Part shown: positions 21,193 to 30,304 of the stretch, piece by piece
How positions within the stretch are numbered: position 1 is the stretch's first letter
How the letters are laid out: each line of letters begins with the position of its first letter
Origin: Arthrobacter sp. Soil763
GTDB taxonomy: Bacteria > Actinomycetota > Actinomycetes > Actinomycetales > Micrococcaceae
Length of the DNA: 64,000 bases
Assembly (NCBI RefSeq): GCF_001428365.1
Contig: NZ_LMSH01000003.1
Span: 576,477-640,476 of the forward strand
Direction of reading: 5' to 3'
The notes under the pieces: model-generated
The model's input: the letters and a program-made list of their open reading frames with translations, nothing else
Database searches by the model: none
Told to the model about the DNA's origin: nothing
Translations under genes and position numbers: made by a program

Positions 21193-21421
21193 AGTCATCT
21201 CCCTCTCAGCCGGCATTGCCCCCACGGCCATTCTGGGGGCAGCCGGCGCGCCGGCACAGGGGCCGGACGTCCCGGACGCATGCTCCCGGGGTGTCCCGGC
21301 GGGCCGCGATGGTGATCCGCGGGAAGGCTGGTTAGGGTGGCTGGCATGGCTGAGGCATTTACGTCCCTCGTGGACGCTGTGACACGGGCTGGCGCCGGGG
21401 CGCCGGGGCAGGGGGTGCCGC

Positions 21422-22114
21422 GTGGCAGCCGCTGAGCTTCCGCTGGCCATCGACGTCGGCGAAACTGCCGTCTCCGGCGTCTATGCCCGGCCCGCACATC
21501 CAATAGCGACCCTGGTGGTGGCCCACGGCGCCGGAGCCGGGATGGAGCACCCCTTCATGCGGGGCTTCACCGCGGCGCTGAACGACGACGGCGTCGCGAC
21601 GCTGCGCTTCAACTTCCCCTACCGGGAGGCAGGCCGGAAGTTTCCGGACCGGCCGCCGGTGGCCATTGCGACGTGGCGGGCCGTGATGGCCGCTGCCGCT
21701 TCCCGCTCCGAGGGCGAGCCGGTCTGGGCGGCCGGAAAGTCTTTCGGCGGCCGGATGGCGTCGATGGCGGTGGCCGAGGGCATGCCGGCTGCGGGGCTGG
21801 TGTACCTGGGGTATCCGCTCCACCCGCCGGGCAAGCCGGAGAAGCTGCGGGACGAGCACTTGTACGGCATCACCGTGCCGATGCTGTTCCTGCAGGGCAC
21901 ACGGGACACCTTCGCCACTCCCGGGCTGCTCGAGTCCGTGGTGGACCGCGTCGGGCCAGGCGCGACGCTGCAGTGGCAGGAGGGCGGGGACCATTCCTTC
22001 GCCGTGGCGGGCAGGAAGCGGGCCCCCGAGGAAATCGGCGCCGCGCTGGCCGATCCCGTGGCGGAGTTCATCCGGTCCCACCCCGCACCGGCCGCCGGGA
22101 CGGCAGCGCGGTGA
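21422..22114 (+). CDS. KANL3/Tex30-type alpha/beta hydrolase
   Basis: The 230-residue protein has an alpha/beta-hydrolase fold: VVAHGAGAGMEHPF (oxyanion region), the nucleophile elbow GKSFGG and a final GGDHSF histidine. The TFATP segment holds an aspartate-like acidic position at RDTF. The substrate is unknown. The start is GTG at 21422. A 29-codon frame (21346-21435) overlaps the start but was not called. The stop overlaps the next GTG start (GTGA). Confidence 0.8.
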   Translation: MAAAELPLAIDVGETAVSGVYARPAHPIATLVVAHGAGAGMEHPFMRGFTAALNDDGVATLRFNFPYREAGRKFPDRPPVAIATWRAVMAAAASRSEGEPVWAAGKSFGGRMASMAVAEGMPAAGLVYLGYPLHPPGKPEKLRDEHLYGITVPMLFLQGTRDTFATPGLLESVVDRVGPGATLQWQEGGDHSFAVAGRKRAPEEIGAALADPVAEFIRSHPAPAAGTAAR

Positions 22115-23088
22115 CGGCGGGGGAAGAGGATGCTACCGGTCCCCTCGCGGACGACGATGTTCCCGCCTGGTGGCAGCGGCTGGGCCTGCCGGGTCTGATC
22201 GATATCCACACGCACTTCCTGCCGGAGCGGATGCTGCGGCGCGTCTGGGCCCATTTCGATGCGGCCGGACCGCTCGTGGGCAGGCCGTGGCCGATCACCT
22301 ACCGCACCGACCAGGACAGCAGGCTGCAGCGGCTCCGGACGCTCGGGGTGCGCCGTTTCACCGCCCTGGCCTACGCGCACCGGCCGGGGATGGCCGCTGA
22401 CCTCAACAACTTCACTCTGGGCCTGGCTGCGGCGGAACCCGACTGCGTTCCCAGCGCCACGTTCTACCCCGAGGACGGCGTGCTGGCGGAGGTCGAGGAG
22501 GTGCTTCGCCGGGGCGCTCGGGTCTTTAAGATCCACGCCCAGGTGGGCGGCTTCGACCTCAGGGAGCCGGTCCTGGACCCGGTGTGGGGCCTGCTGGCCG
22601 ACGCTGCCGTCCCGGTGGTGGTGCACGTCGGCAGCGGCCCGGTTCCCCGGCCCGGGTTCACCGGCCCGGACAAGCTCGCCGGCGTGCTGCGCCGGCACCC
22701 CGCCCTGACCGCCGTCGTCGCGCACCTTGGCGCACCCGAATACGGGGAATTCCTGGCGCTGGCCGACCGGTATCCGCGCGTCCACCTCGACACCACGATG
22801 GCGTTCACTCATTTCTTTGAGGACGTGGCGCCGTTCCCGCCCCGGCTGCTCCCGCAGCTGGCGGATGCCGCGGACCGGATCGTGCTCGGCAGCGACTTCC
22901 CCAACATCCCCTACCCCTACGCCCACCAGCTTGAGGCCCTCGAGCGGCTCCGCGACAAGGAGCCCCGCCTCGACGACGACTGGCTGCGTGCCGTCTGCTG
23001 GGCCAACGGGGAGCGGCTGATCGGCGGGCCGCCGGTTCCCTTATCGGGCGTGAGGCACAAGGATGGTGCCCATGAGCAAAACATATGA
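22111..23088 (+). CDS. Amidohydrolase-family metal-dependent hydrolase
   Basis: The 325-residue TIM-barrel protein has the metal-binding DIHTHFLPE motif near residue 32, VVHVGSGP, AHLGAPEYGEF and a terminal GSDFPNIPYPY aspartate. This resembles the ACMSD/amidohydrolase_2 group, which acts on carboxylic acid or lactone substrates. The GTG start overlaps the previous stop, making a two-gene unit with the alpha/beta hydrolase. A joint pathway is likely but not identified. Confidence 0.82.
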   Translation: MTAGEEDATGPLADDDVPAWWQRLGLPGLIDIHTHFLPERMLRRVWAHFDAAGPLVGRPWPITYRTDQDSRLQRLRTLGVRRFTALAYAHRPGMAADLNNFTLGLAAAEPDCVPSATFYPEDGVLAEVEEVLRRGARVFKIHAQVGGFDLREPVLDPVWGLLADAAVPVVVHVGSGPVPRPGFTGPDKLAGVLRRHPALTAVVAHLGAPEYGEFLALADRYPRVHLDTTMAFTHFFEDVAPFPPRLLPQLADAADRIVLGSDFPNIPYPYAHQLEALERLRDKEPRLDDDWLRAVCWANGERLIGGPPVPLSGVRHKDGAHEQNI

Positions 23089-23293
23089 AGCCTCCCGGCC
23101 CGTCGAGTCCGACAATCCCGAAGCCGTCGCATCGGCCGTCCGCGAGGCCACCCGTGCCTTGAGCGAGGACCTGCAGCAGGACGGCATCGAGGTCAGCTTC
23201 CAGGACCTGGCCCTGCTGGGCCACTCCGAGTCGTGGGACGACGAGGGTCAGCGCTGGGTCCATGTGGCGTGGGACGGGAACGACGCGGGCTGA
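23072..23293 (+). CDS. Small acidic hypothetical protein
   Basis: The 73-residue acidic protein is not recognised. It has a helical N-terminal half (EAVASAVREATRALSEDL) and a strand-rich end with SWDDEGQRWVHVAWDG. The ATG at 23072 gives a compact protein; another at 23063 is possible. The gene overlaps the end of the amidohydrolase gene by 17 nt and may be its operon partner. It is convergent with hrpB, 15 nt away. Confidence 0.6.
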   Translation: MSKTYEASRPVESDNPEAVASAVREATRALSEDLQQDGIEVSFQDLALLGHSESWDDEGQRWVHVAWDGNDAG

Positions 23294-23308
23294 CACCCCG
23301 CGTTTCGG

Positions 23309-25984
23309 TCACATCCGGTTTTTGACCTTCGCCGTCGCCCGCGCAGTCCAGGGGTCCTCCGGCCACGGGTGCTTGGGGTAGCGGCCGCGCATCTCGGCCC
23401 TGACCTGCGCGTAGGGACCCGACCAGAACGAGGCAAGGTCGTCGGTCACGGCGAGCGGACGCCTCGCCGGTGAGAGCAGGTGGAACAGCACGGGCACCCG
23501 CCCGGCCACCAGCCGCGGCGTCCGGTCCCAGCCGAAGCACTCCTGCAGCTTGACCGCGACCACCGGACGGCCGCCGTCGTCCCCGGCCTCCGGATAGTCA
23601 ATCCTGACCCGGGACCCGCTGGGCACCTCCAGCGCCTCCGGGGCCAGCTCCCCGAGCCGGGCCGCGTCGGGCCAGGGCAGGAGCCGGCGCAACGGTTCTG
23701 CCAGGTCGATGCTGCGCGCGGGGGCCCCGGCGGCCAGGGCCTCAAGTTCCGGGGCGAGCCAGTCGTCCAGGCGGGCCAGCAGGGCCGGCTCGGACATGTC
23801 CGGCCACGGCGCGCCCAGTTCCCGGTGCAGCAGGGCCAGCCGCCGCCGCAGGGCGTCCGCCGCGGCCGACCAGCCGATGGCGCCCAGTCCGGCCTGCGCC
23901 AGGGCCCGGGCCACGGCCGCGCGGCCCTCGGCCGGGGACGGCCGCACCGGGGTCGAGGACAGCACGATCGCGCCCAGCCGGCGCTCGCGCCGGGCGGTGA
24001 TTTTGCCGCCGCTGAAGGACGCCGTGACGGTGTCGCTGAGCAGATGCTGCGCGGCGGCCTCGGCGCCCTCCGCCGACAGCGGGGCGGCGGACCGGATCAC
24101 GGCGCCGGTACCGGCAGCGTCGCGCCCCTCCGCGCGGGAGACCTCCGCGACGGCCAGCCATTCCCGGCCCGCGAGGCGGCTGCCGGCCGGGAGCCCCGCC
24201 CGTGTGCCCGAGGAGAGCAGGTACTGCTCCCCCGCCCCGGGGACCCGCCGGGCCACCCGGTCCGGGAACGCGAGGGCCACGACGAGTCCCGTCGCTTCCG
24301 GGCTCCGCGGCCCGGCAGCCCGGGACGGCAGCTCGGACGCGTCCGCGGGCGCTGCCTGGCGGGCGAGCGCGTCCATCCGCCGGACGTCGTCGGCCCAGCG
24401 GCGGGATCCCGGATCGGCGCCGGACCGCAGTGCGTTAAGGAGCCCGGGCAGATCGGCGCCGGGGACCCGCAGCCCGCCTGAAACCGCGCCGACCGTCTCC
24501 GCCGCGGAGCGGCTGCCGACGGCGGCGGCGCCGTCCAGCAGGGCACGGGCCAGCCGGGGGTCCGCCGGGATCCGGGCCAGCGTCCTGCCGAGCTCGGTGG
24601 CGAGGCCGCCGGCTCCCACTGCCCCGAGTTCCCGCAGCACTTCGACGGCCTCGTCCATCGCACCCCGGGGCGGGGCATCCGGCAGCGCCAGGCCGCGGCC
24701 GCCCGGCGACCCCCAGCAGGCCAGCACCAGGGCCGCGGCGGTGAGGTCGGCGACGGCGATTTCCGGGGTTTGATGGGCCGGGGCCGCGCCGTAGCTTTTC
24801 TGGTCGTAACACCGCACCACGCGTCCGGGACCGAGGCGGGCGGCCCGTCCGGCGCGCTGCTCGGCGGAGGCCCGGGAACAGGAAACGGTCACCAGGCCGG
24901 TCATGCCCCGGGCGGCGTCACGCCGGGGCTCGCGGGCCAGGCCGGAATCGATGACGAGCCGGACCCCGGGGACCGTAAGGGAGGATTCCGCCAGCGTCGT
25001 GGAGACGATGATCCGGACGCGGTCCGCCGGGCCGCGGCCGGATACGGCCCGGTCCTGCATCGCCGGGTCGGCCTGGCCGTGAAGTTCCAGCACCTCGGCC
25101 CGGGTCCGTCCCCGCAGGGCGGCCGCAACATGCGCTACTTCCCTCGCGCCCGGCAGGAAGACCAGCGCGTCGATGTCCTGCCCTGCGGCGAACGCCGCGG
25201 CGTGGGCCTCCGCCGCGGTGGACGCCACGTGGTCGAGAAAGGCCCGGGTCACGCCGCGGTCATCCAGTCGGGGGCAGCGCGCCGGGGCCCACTCCACCTC
25301 GAGCGGGTGCAGCGCGGACGGACAGCCGACGACGGGGGCCGCGCCGCCGCCGTCGGACGCCGCGTCCCCTTCGCGCCCCCGGTCCGGCGACGCGTCCCCG
25401 AGCAGGGCGGCGAACCGCCCCGCGTCGAGCGTGGCCGACATCGCGACAAGGGTGAGGTCGCCTCGGAGCTGGCGGACCTCGGCGAGGATGCCGAGCAGCA
25501 GGTCGGTCTCCAGCCCCCGTTCGTGGACTTCATCAAGGACCACGGCGCCGGTACCGTCCAGCCCGGGGTCCGCCAGCAGGCGGCGCAGCAGGATGCCGGG
25601 AGTCACGAACTCAACCAGGGTGCCGGCGCCCGCCTGCCGGTCGCCGCGGACGGTGTACCCCACGCGTGCGCCGAGTGGGCTGCCGTCCAGGGCCGCCAGA
25701 CGCCTGGCCGCGGAACGCGCGGCGACGCGGCGCGGCTGGGTCACCACCACGCGCCCGGGCGCGGCGGCGCCCCGGGCAGCGAGGTTGGCCAGCAGCGGAG
25801 GCACCAGGGTGGTCTTGCCGGTACCCGGCGGCGCCTCGACCACGGCGGTCCCGCCGGGACCGTCCGTGCCGCGTGCGCCGAGGGCCGCCGTAAGCCGGTC
25901 CAGTGCCTCGGCAAAGACCAGGCCCGCTCCGAGGGTGGCGAGATCGAACGGCCCGGGCTCCGGGGTCTGCACGGATAAAGTCAC
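23309..25984 (-). CDS. hrpB: ATP-dependent helicase HrpB
   Basis: The 891-residue DEAH/RHA-type helicase has Walker A PPGTGKTT (residues 52-59), the DEVH motif in VVLDEVHERG, SAT (VAMSATLDAG) and the motif VI region SAEQRAGRAARLGPGR, followed by the HrpB-specific C-terminal domain. HrpB is an RNA helicase-like protein of unclear role. The GTG at 25984 is chosen because upstream residues are low-complexity. The length is slightly above the usual 810-850. Confidence 0.88.
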   Translation of the reverse strand: MTLSVQTPEPGPFDLATLGAGLVFAEALDRLTAALGARGTDGPGGTAVVEAPPGTGKTTLVPPLLANLAARGAAAPGRVVVTQPRRVAARSAARRLAALDGSPLGARVGYTVRGDRQAGAGTLVEFVTPGILLRRLLADPGLDGTGAVVLDEVHERGLETDLLLGILAEVRQLRGDLTLVAMSATLDAGRFAALLGDASPDRGREGDAASDGGGAAPVVGCPSALHPLEVEWAPARCPRLDDRGVTRAFLDHVASTAAEAHAAAFAAGQDIDALVFLPGAREVAHVAAALRGRTRAEVLELHGQADPAMQDRAVSGRGPADRVRIIVSTTLAESSLTVPGVRLVIDSGLAREPRRDAARGMTGLVTVSCSRASAEQRAGRAARLGPGRVVRCYDQKSYGAAPAHQTPEIAVADLTAAALVLACWGSPGGRGLALPDAPPRGAMDEAVEVLRELGAVGAGGLATELGRTLARIPADPRLARALLDGAAAVGSRSAAETVGAVSGGLRVPGADLPGLLNALRSGADPGSRRWADDVRRMDALARQAAPADASELPSRAAGPRSPEATGLVVALAFPDRVARRVPGAGEQYLLSSGTRAGLPAGSRLAGREWLAVAEVSRAEGRDAAGTGAVIRSAAPLSAEGAEAAAQHLLSDTVTASFSGGKITARRERRLGAIVLSSTPVRPSPAEGRAAVARALAQAGLGAIGWSAAADALRRRLALLHRELGAPWPDMSEPALLARLDDWLAPELEALAAGAPARSIDLAEPLRRLLPWPDAARLGELAPEALEVPSGSRVRIDYPEAGDDGGRPVVAVKLQECFGWDRTPRLVAGRVPVLFHLLSPARRPLAVTDDLASFWSGPYAQVRAEMRGRYPKHPWPEDPWTARATAKVKNRM

Positions 25985-26121
25985 CCCTCCATTGTCCCCG
26001 CCCGCGCGGACCGCCACGCCGCGCCGGCCGGCAGGGCGGGCGAGGCGCCGCCGGCCGCTGGAGGCGGCCGGGTGGAAACTACGGAAGACTGGGTACTTCC
26101 CAAACACGAAGGCGGCACCCC

Positions 26122-26391
26122 GTGATCAATCTGCAGCAGGACGACGAAGGCTTCATCCGCATGAACCGGCACTTCCCTGCCGGGACGCCTATCACCATCA
26201 CCTTCGCCGACGGTTCGACCGAGCAGGTCACCGGCCGGCAGCTGAACGCGGCCTACGACGCCGCGCTCGCCGACTACCGCGCGCAGAACCATTTGGACGC
26301 CAAGGGCTACTCCCGCGCCCCCAAAAAGCGCGTCGACCCGGGCAACAAGATCGAGTTCGTCCGCGTCCAGCCGGGCATCGCCGGAAGCTAG
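26122..26391 (+). CDS. Small hypothetical protein
   Basis: The 89-residue protein is not recognised. A GTG start ([19 protein letters not shown]) follows a GAAGG sequence. The middle ([18 protein letters not shown]) is predicted to be beta-hairpin and the end is basic ([17 protein letters not shown]). The good codon usage and lack of alternative frames support it as real. It is followed by a 280-bp gap before the alcohol dehydrogenase. Confidence 0.6.
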   Translation: MINLQQDDEGFIRMNRHFPAGTPITITFADGSTEQVTGRQLNAAYDAALADYRAQNHLDAKGYSRAPKKRVDPGNKIEFVRVQPGIAGS

Positions 26392-26671
26392 GCCCCGCCG
26401 CCCCGCCGCCCCGGCCCCTGACCGCTGCCTGCCCTGCCGGCCGCGTGGAAACGCCCGGCGTCCGGCGGCGGCGAAGGACGGCCGCGAAAAAAATCTCGCC
26501 CAGCGGAACAAACCGGCCCGGTCCGCGGTTGTCGCCCACTGTGGCCCGGACAGAAACAGCGTCCGCCCACCGCGCCACCGCGGGCCGGAAGGTTTCCGAG
26601 GCGCCCCCAAGTCCCGGAAAACTTTTCCTCTCCCCGATGGCAACGAGCCCAACGACTCTTACTGGAGAAGA

Positions 26672-27715
26672 ATGCTTACCGTAAACGCATACGCTGCCCC
26701 GTCCGCCACCGAGGACCTGGTCCCCACCACCATTGAGCGCCGCGACGTCGGACCGCATGACGTCCTGATTGAGATCAAGTTCGCAGGCATTTGCCACTCG
26801 GACATCCACACCGTCCGCGGCGACTGGGGCCCCCAGTCCTACCCGCTGGCCCCCGGCCACGAGATCGCGGGCATCGTGACCGAGGTCGGCTCGGCCGTCA
26901 CCAAGCACGCCGTCGGTGACCGCGTCGGCGTCGGCTGCATGGTGAACTCCTGCGGCGAGTGCGCCAACTGCCAGGCCGGCGAGGAGCAGTACTGCCTCAA
27001 GGGCAACACCGGCACATACGGAGCGGTCGACCGCGACGGCACGATCACCCAGGGCGGCTACTCCACCCATGTCGTCGTAACCGAGGACTTCGTGCTGTCC
27101 ATCCCCGACGGCCTGGAACTCGACGTCGCCGCTCCCCTGCTCTGCGCCGGCATCACCACCTACTCCCCGCTGCACCACTGGAACGCGGGCCCCGGCAAGA
27201 AGGTCGCCGTCGTCGGTCTCGGCGGGCTCGGCCACATGGCCGTGAAGATCGCGCACGCCATGGGCGCCGAGGTCACGGTCCTGTCCCAGTCGCTGAAGAA
27301 GCAGGAGGACGGCCTGCGGCTTGGCGCCGACCACTACTACGCCACGAGCGAGGAGAACACCTTCTCGGAGCTGGCCGGCAGCTTCGACCTGATCGTCAAC
27401 ACGGTCAGTGCCTCGATCGACATCAGCTCCTACCTGCAGCTGCTGAAGCTCGACGGCGCCATGGTGAACGTCGGCGCCCCGGCCGAGCCACTGCCGGTCA
27501 ACGCATTCGCGCTGATCGCCGGGCGCCGCTCCTTCGCCGGTTCGATGATCGGTGGCATCCGGGAAACCCAGGAAATGCTGGACTTCTGCGCCGAACACGG
27601 CATCGGCGCGGAGATCGAGGTCATTCCCGCGGAGAAGATCAACGAGGCCTACGAGCGCGTGCTGGCCTCCGACGTTCGCTACCGCTTCGTCATCGACGCG
27701 GCGACCCTGAGCTAG
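26672..27715 (+). CDS. Zinc-dependent NADP(H) alcohol dehydrogenase
   Basis: The 347-residue medium-chain dehydrogenase has catalytic zinc ligands Cys41 and His63 ([12 protein letters not shown]) and structural zinc ligands Cys94, Cys97, Cys100 and Cys108. The dinucleotide fold is [18 protein letters not shown], and the SQSLKK segment after it favours NADPH. This matches YahK/AdhC-type aldehyde reductases with wide substrate range. It has GGAGAAGA just before the ATG. Downstream lies a perfect palindrome that probably ends transcription. Confidence 0.9.
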   Translation: MLTVNAYAAPSATEDLVPTTIERRDVGPHDVLIEIKFAGICHSDIHTVRGDWGPQSYPLAPGHEIAGIVTEVGSAVTKHAVGDRVGVGCMVNSCGECANCQAGEEQYCLKGNTGTYGAVDRDGTITQGGYSTHVVVTEDFVLSIPDGLELDVAAPLLCAGITTYSPLHHWNAGPGKKVAVVGLGGLGHMAVKIAHAMGAEVTVLSQSLKKQEDGLRLGADHYYATSEENTFSELAGSFDLIVNTVSASIDISSYLQLLKLDGAMVNVGAPAEPLPVNAFALIAGRRSFAGSMIGGIRETQEMLDFCAEHGIGAEIEVIPAEKINEAYERVLASDVRYRFVIDAATLS

Positions 27716-27748
27716 TCCCGCGCGGCCGTTCCGGACGGGCGGCGCGCC

Positions 27749-27790
27749 AACGGACCGGGGCTGCGGGGATCCCCGCAGCCCCGGTCCGTT
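27749..27790. terminator. Perfect 42-bp palindrome after the alcohol dehydrogenase
   Basis: The two 21-nt halves (27749-27769 and 27770-27790) are exact reverse complements with no spacer. Folded RNA would give a stem of about 19 GC-rich pairs with a short loop. It starts 34 bp after the stop codon. There is no T-run, so it is either an intrinsic terminator of the T-less type common in Actinobacteria or a recognition site. Confidence 0.7.
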
Positions 27791-27982
27791 CCGGTAGCGC
27801 AGGTCGGGAACCGCAGCGGCGGCGGAACCCCCGGCGGTCAGCAGGCGTTAACCCTGCATCCGCCGTTCCGTCGCCCGAATATCACCATCCCGAAACACAC
27901 CCGCAACAGGGCGGGTCCAAGCTGGAAGACACGCCCGCGGGGTGTGCCGTTATCTGAGGTTGCTAGAGAGAGCAGGGCCGCC

Positions 27983-28486
27983 GTGAACCCCTTGATCATC
28001 CTGACCGCCCCCACCGGCGCGCCCGAGGGCAGCCGCCCCGGCACTTCGATACGGCCGATTCACGCCGACGACCTTCCCTCGCTGTCCCGCATGTACCGGG
28101 AAGCGTACGAGGAGGGCCTGCCGCAGCCGGCGGACCGCTCGGTCGGCTGGATCGACGCCCTGCTGGCCGGAACCCGGGGCCGGCGCCTCCCGGAGGCCTC
28201 CGCGGTCAAGGCCGGCCCCGACGGCACGCTGGCCGCCGCCATTATCGTTACCGAGCCCGCCCCCGGCAGCGACGGCGACTGGGACAGCGTGATCGCCGAA
28301 CTGTTCACCCACCCCGACCACCGCCGGCAGGGACTCGCCGAAGAACTGCTGGCCCACTGCCTTCAGGCCCTGCAGGCAGTGGGCCGACACCGCGTGGCAG
28401 TCACCGTGGACAGCGGAAATTCGGCGGCCCTGGCCCTCTACCTCTCCCGCGATTTCCGCCGGGCCACCGTCGACGACGCCGACTGA
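27983..28486 (+). CDS. GNAT-family acetyltransferase
   Basis: The 167-residue protein has the GNAT core: IRPIHADDLPSLSRMYREA at the N-terminus and the acetyl-CoA loop ELFTHPDHRRQGLAEELLAHCL, followed by VDSGNSAALALYLSRDF. The substrate is not known. The GTG at 27983 follows AGGG by 5 nt; an alternative GTG at 27944 would add 13 residues. Confidence 0.75.
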   Translation: MNPLIILTAPTGAPEGSRPGTSIRPIHADDLPSLSRMYREAYEEGLPQPADRSVGWIDALLAGTRGRRLPEASAVKAGPDGTLAAAIIVTEPAPGSDGDWDSVIAELFTHPDHRRQGLAEELLAHCLQALQAVGRHRVAVTVDSGNSAALALYLSRDFRRATVDDAD

Positions 28487-28538
28487 GCGGCCGGGCAGGT
28501 TCCTTCCGGCCGGGCGGCGGCGGTGCTAGCTTGTCCGG

Positions 28539-29474
28539 ATGGACGTCCTCGACTGGCTGCTCGACTCCGATCCTGCCCTCCGCTGGCAGGTCCTGCGCGA
28601 CCTCACGGACGCCCCGGCGGACCAGCTGCCGGCCGAGCGTGCCCGCGTCGAAACCGAGGGCTGGGGCGCGCGCCTGCTGGCACTCCAGGGCGAGGACGGG
28701 CAGTGGGACGGCGGCACCTACTACCCCTCGCCCTACGACGACTCCGAACCGGGCCAGCCCTGAACGGCGACGACCTACAGCCTGCTGCTGCTCCGGGAAT
28801 TCGGCCTTGACCCGGAGAGCGCGGCTGCGCGGACCGCCGTCGCGTGCGTCCGGGAGGGCAGCCGCTGGGAGGAAGGCGGACAGCGGTTCTTCGACGGCGA
28901 GGTGGAGCCCTGCATCAACGGCATGGCCGTCGCCCTCGGTGCCTACTTCGGCGCAAACGTCGACGGCATCGTCGCCCGGCTCCTCGACGAACAGCTCGAC
29001 GACGGCGGATGGAACTGTGAGGCCGAACGCGGTTCGACCCGGTCTTCCTTCGACACCACGATCAACGTCCTGGAAGGGCTGCTGGAATACGGGCGCGCCG
29101 CCGGCGACACGCCCGACGTGGCCGCAGCCCGGCGGCGCGGCGAAAACTACCTGCTCGACCGCCGCCTGTTCCGCCGCAAGAGCACCGGGGAGCTGATCGA
29201 CCCGGCCTGGCTGCAGTTCTCCCACCCGACACGCTGGCACTACGACGTGCTCCGCGGCCTCGACTATTTCCGGGCTGCCGGGAGGGCGCCGGATTCCCGG
29301 GCCGCCGAGGCCCTGGCGCTGGTACGGGGCAAACGCCGGCCGGACGGAACCTGGCTGCTGGAGAACAGCCATCCGGGCCGCAGCCACTTCCCGCTTGACG
29401 CCGGCGACGGCCTTCCCAGCCGGTGGAATACGCTGCGTGCACTGCGCATCCTGCGCTGGGCCGGAGACGCCTAG
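28539..29474 (+). pseudogene. Squalene-cyclase-like protein interrupted by an in-frame TGA
   Basis: One reading frame runs from the ATG at 28539 to the stop at 29474 (311 codons) except for a TGA at 28761-28763, codon 75. Both sides are clearly the same protein family: repeats such as WNCEAE and WLQFSHPTRWHYDVLRGLDY are prenyltransferase/squalene-cyclase-like. Intact relatives I recall have Trp in the motif GQPWT here, so TGG to TGA is the likely change. The first half would end after 74 residues; the second half could restart at 28902. The gene is probably inactive. Confidence 0.8.
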
Positions 29475-29541
29475 GTGTTTGTAACTTCGATGGAATTATG
29501 GCTAGATTGGGCCCTACGCAGCAGAATCCATTGGGGGAACC

Positions 29542-29718
29542 ATGAACAAGGCGCAACGACGCGCACACACCGAGCCGCCCTGTCCGGCGTGCGGCTCACG
29601 GGTGGTGCCGACCTGGAAGGACGAACGCTCCGTGAGCGACCGGCAGCCGGACTGGCAGGTCAGCGCGCGGCAGTGCAGCAGCCAGAGCTGCAGCCGGAAC
29701 GATCCGGCCAACTGGTAG
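29542..29718 (+). CDS. Small zinc-ribbon protein
   Basis: A 58-residue protein begins at an ATG preceded by GGGGGA. It has four cysteines in a zinc-ribbon pattern: CPACGS near residue 14 and CSSQSCSR near residue 44. The remaining residues are polar (WKDERSVSDRQPDWQV). Such proteins may bind nucleic acids or partner proteins. It is 16 bp upstream of the Nudix gene and may share its transcript. No family name is claimed. Confidence 0.65.
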   Translation: MNKAQRRAHTEPPCPACGSRVVPTWKDERSVSDRQPDWQVSARQCSSQSCSRNDPANW

Positions 29719-29734
29719 GCCCGCGGGGCCGGCC

Positions 29735-30208
29735 ATGACCGTCCGGAGCGCGGGCCTGCTGCTGTACCGGCGGAACGCGCCGGAGCAGCCGGAAGTCTGG
29801 ATCGCCCACATGGGCGGACCTTTCTGGGCCCGGAAGGACGCCGCCGCCTGGTCCATCCCCAAGGGCGAGTACGCCGAGGACGAAGATGCCCTGGATGCCG
29901 CCCGGCGCGAGTTCACCGAGGAGATCGGGAGCCCGCCGCCGCTGGCGGACTACTTCCCGCTCGGCAGCTTCCGGCAGTCCTCGGGCAAGGTCATCACCGT
30001 TTTTGCGGCGGAGGCCGACTTCAAGCCCGAGCGGATCGCCAGCAACACCTTTTCGCTGGAGTGGCCCAAGGGCTCCGGCAGGATCCGCAGCTATCCGGAG
30101 ATCGACGACGCGGCCTGGTTCGGCGTCGCGGACGCCCGCACGAAGCTGGTCCGGGGCCAGCTCCCGGTCCTTGACGCCCTGCTGCGCCACCTCGAGGAGG
30201 CTGGCTGA
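29735..30208 (+). CDS. Nudix hydrolase
   Basis: The 157-residue protein has the Nudix box GEYAEDEDALDAARREFTEEIG (residues about 45-66), with the REFTEE residues that bind magnesium. The protein hydrolyses a nucleoside diphosphate linked to another group. The N-terminus SAGLLLYRRNAPEQPEVWIAH and the PFWARKDAAAWSIPKGEY segment match the NUDIX group similar to Ap4A or DATP pyrophosphatases. The true substrate is not known. Confidence 0.85.
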   Translation: MTVRSAGLLLYRRNAPEQPEVWIAHMGGPFWARKDAAAWSIPKGEYAEDEDALDAARREFTEEIGSPPPLADYFPLGSFRQSSGKVITVFAAEADFKPERIASNTFSLEWPKGSGRIRSYPEIDDAAWFGVADARTKLVRGQLPVLDALLRHLEEAG

Positions 30209-30266
30209 GCAGGGCATTATTCGTGACAACCTTCGCATTGCCACGTCACAGCGGGCGCAGGTAGTG

Positions 30267-30281
30267 TGACAGAACTTGTCA
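30267..30281. promoter_or_regulatory. Small dyad upstream of ggt
   Basis: TGACA-N5-TGTCA at 30267-30281 is a symmetric 15-bp element 23 bp before the ggt start. It has the form of a repressor site. Nothing links it to a named regulator. Confidence 0.3.
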
Positions 30282-30304
30282 TTCACCTGAATCGGGGAGC
30301 AACC

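Noticed and set aside
21346..21435. A 29-codon frame overlapping the alpha/beta hydrolase start
   Set aside because: It has an ATG but no ribosome site and no recognisable feature; it may be a chance frame.
28761..28763. TGA read as selenocysteine
   Set aside because: Related proteins have Trp there, the family is not a selenoprotein, and no SECIS-like hairpin was seen after it.
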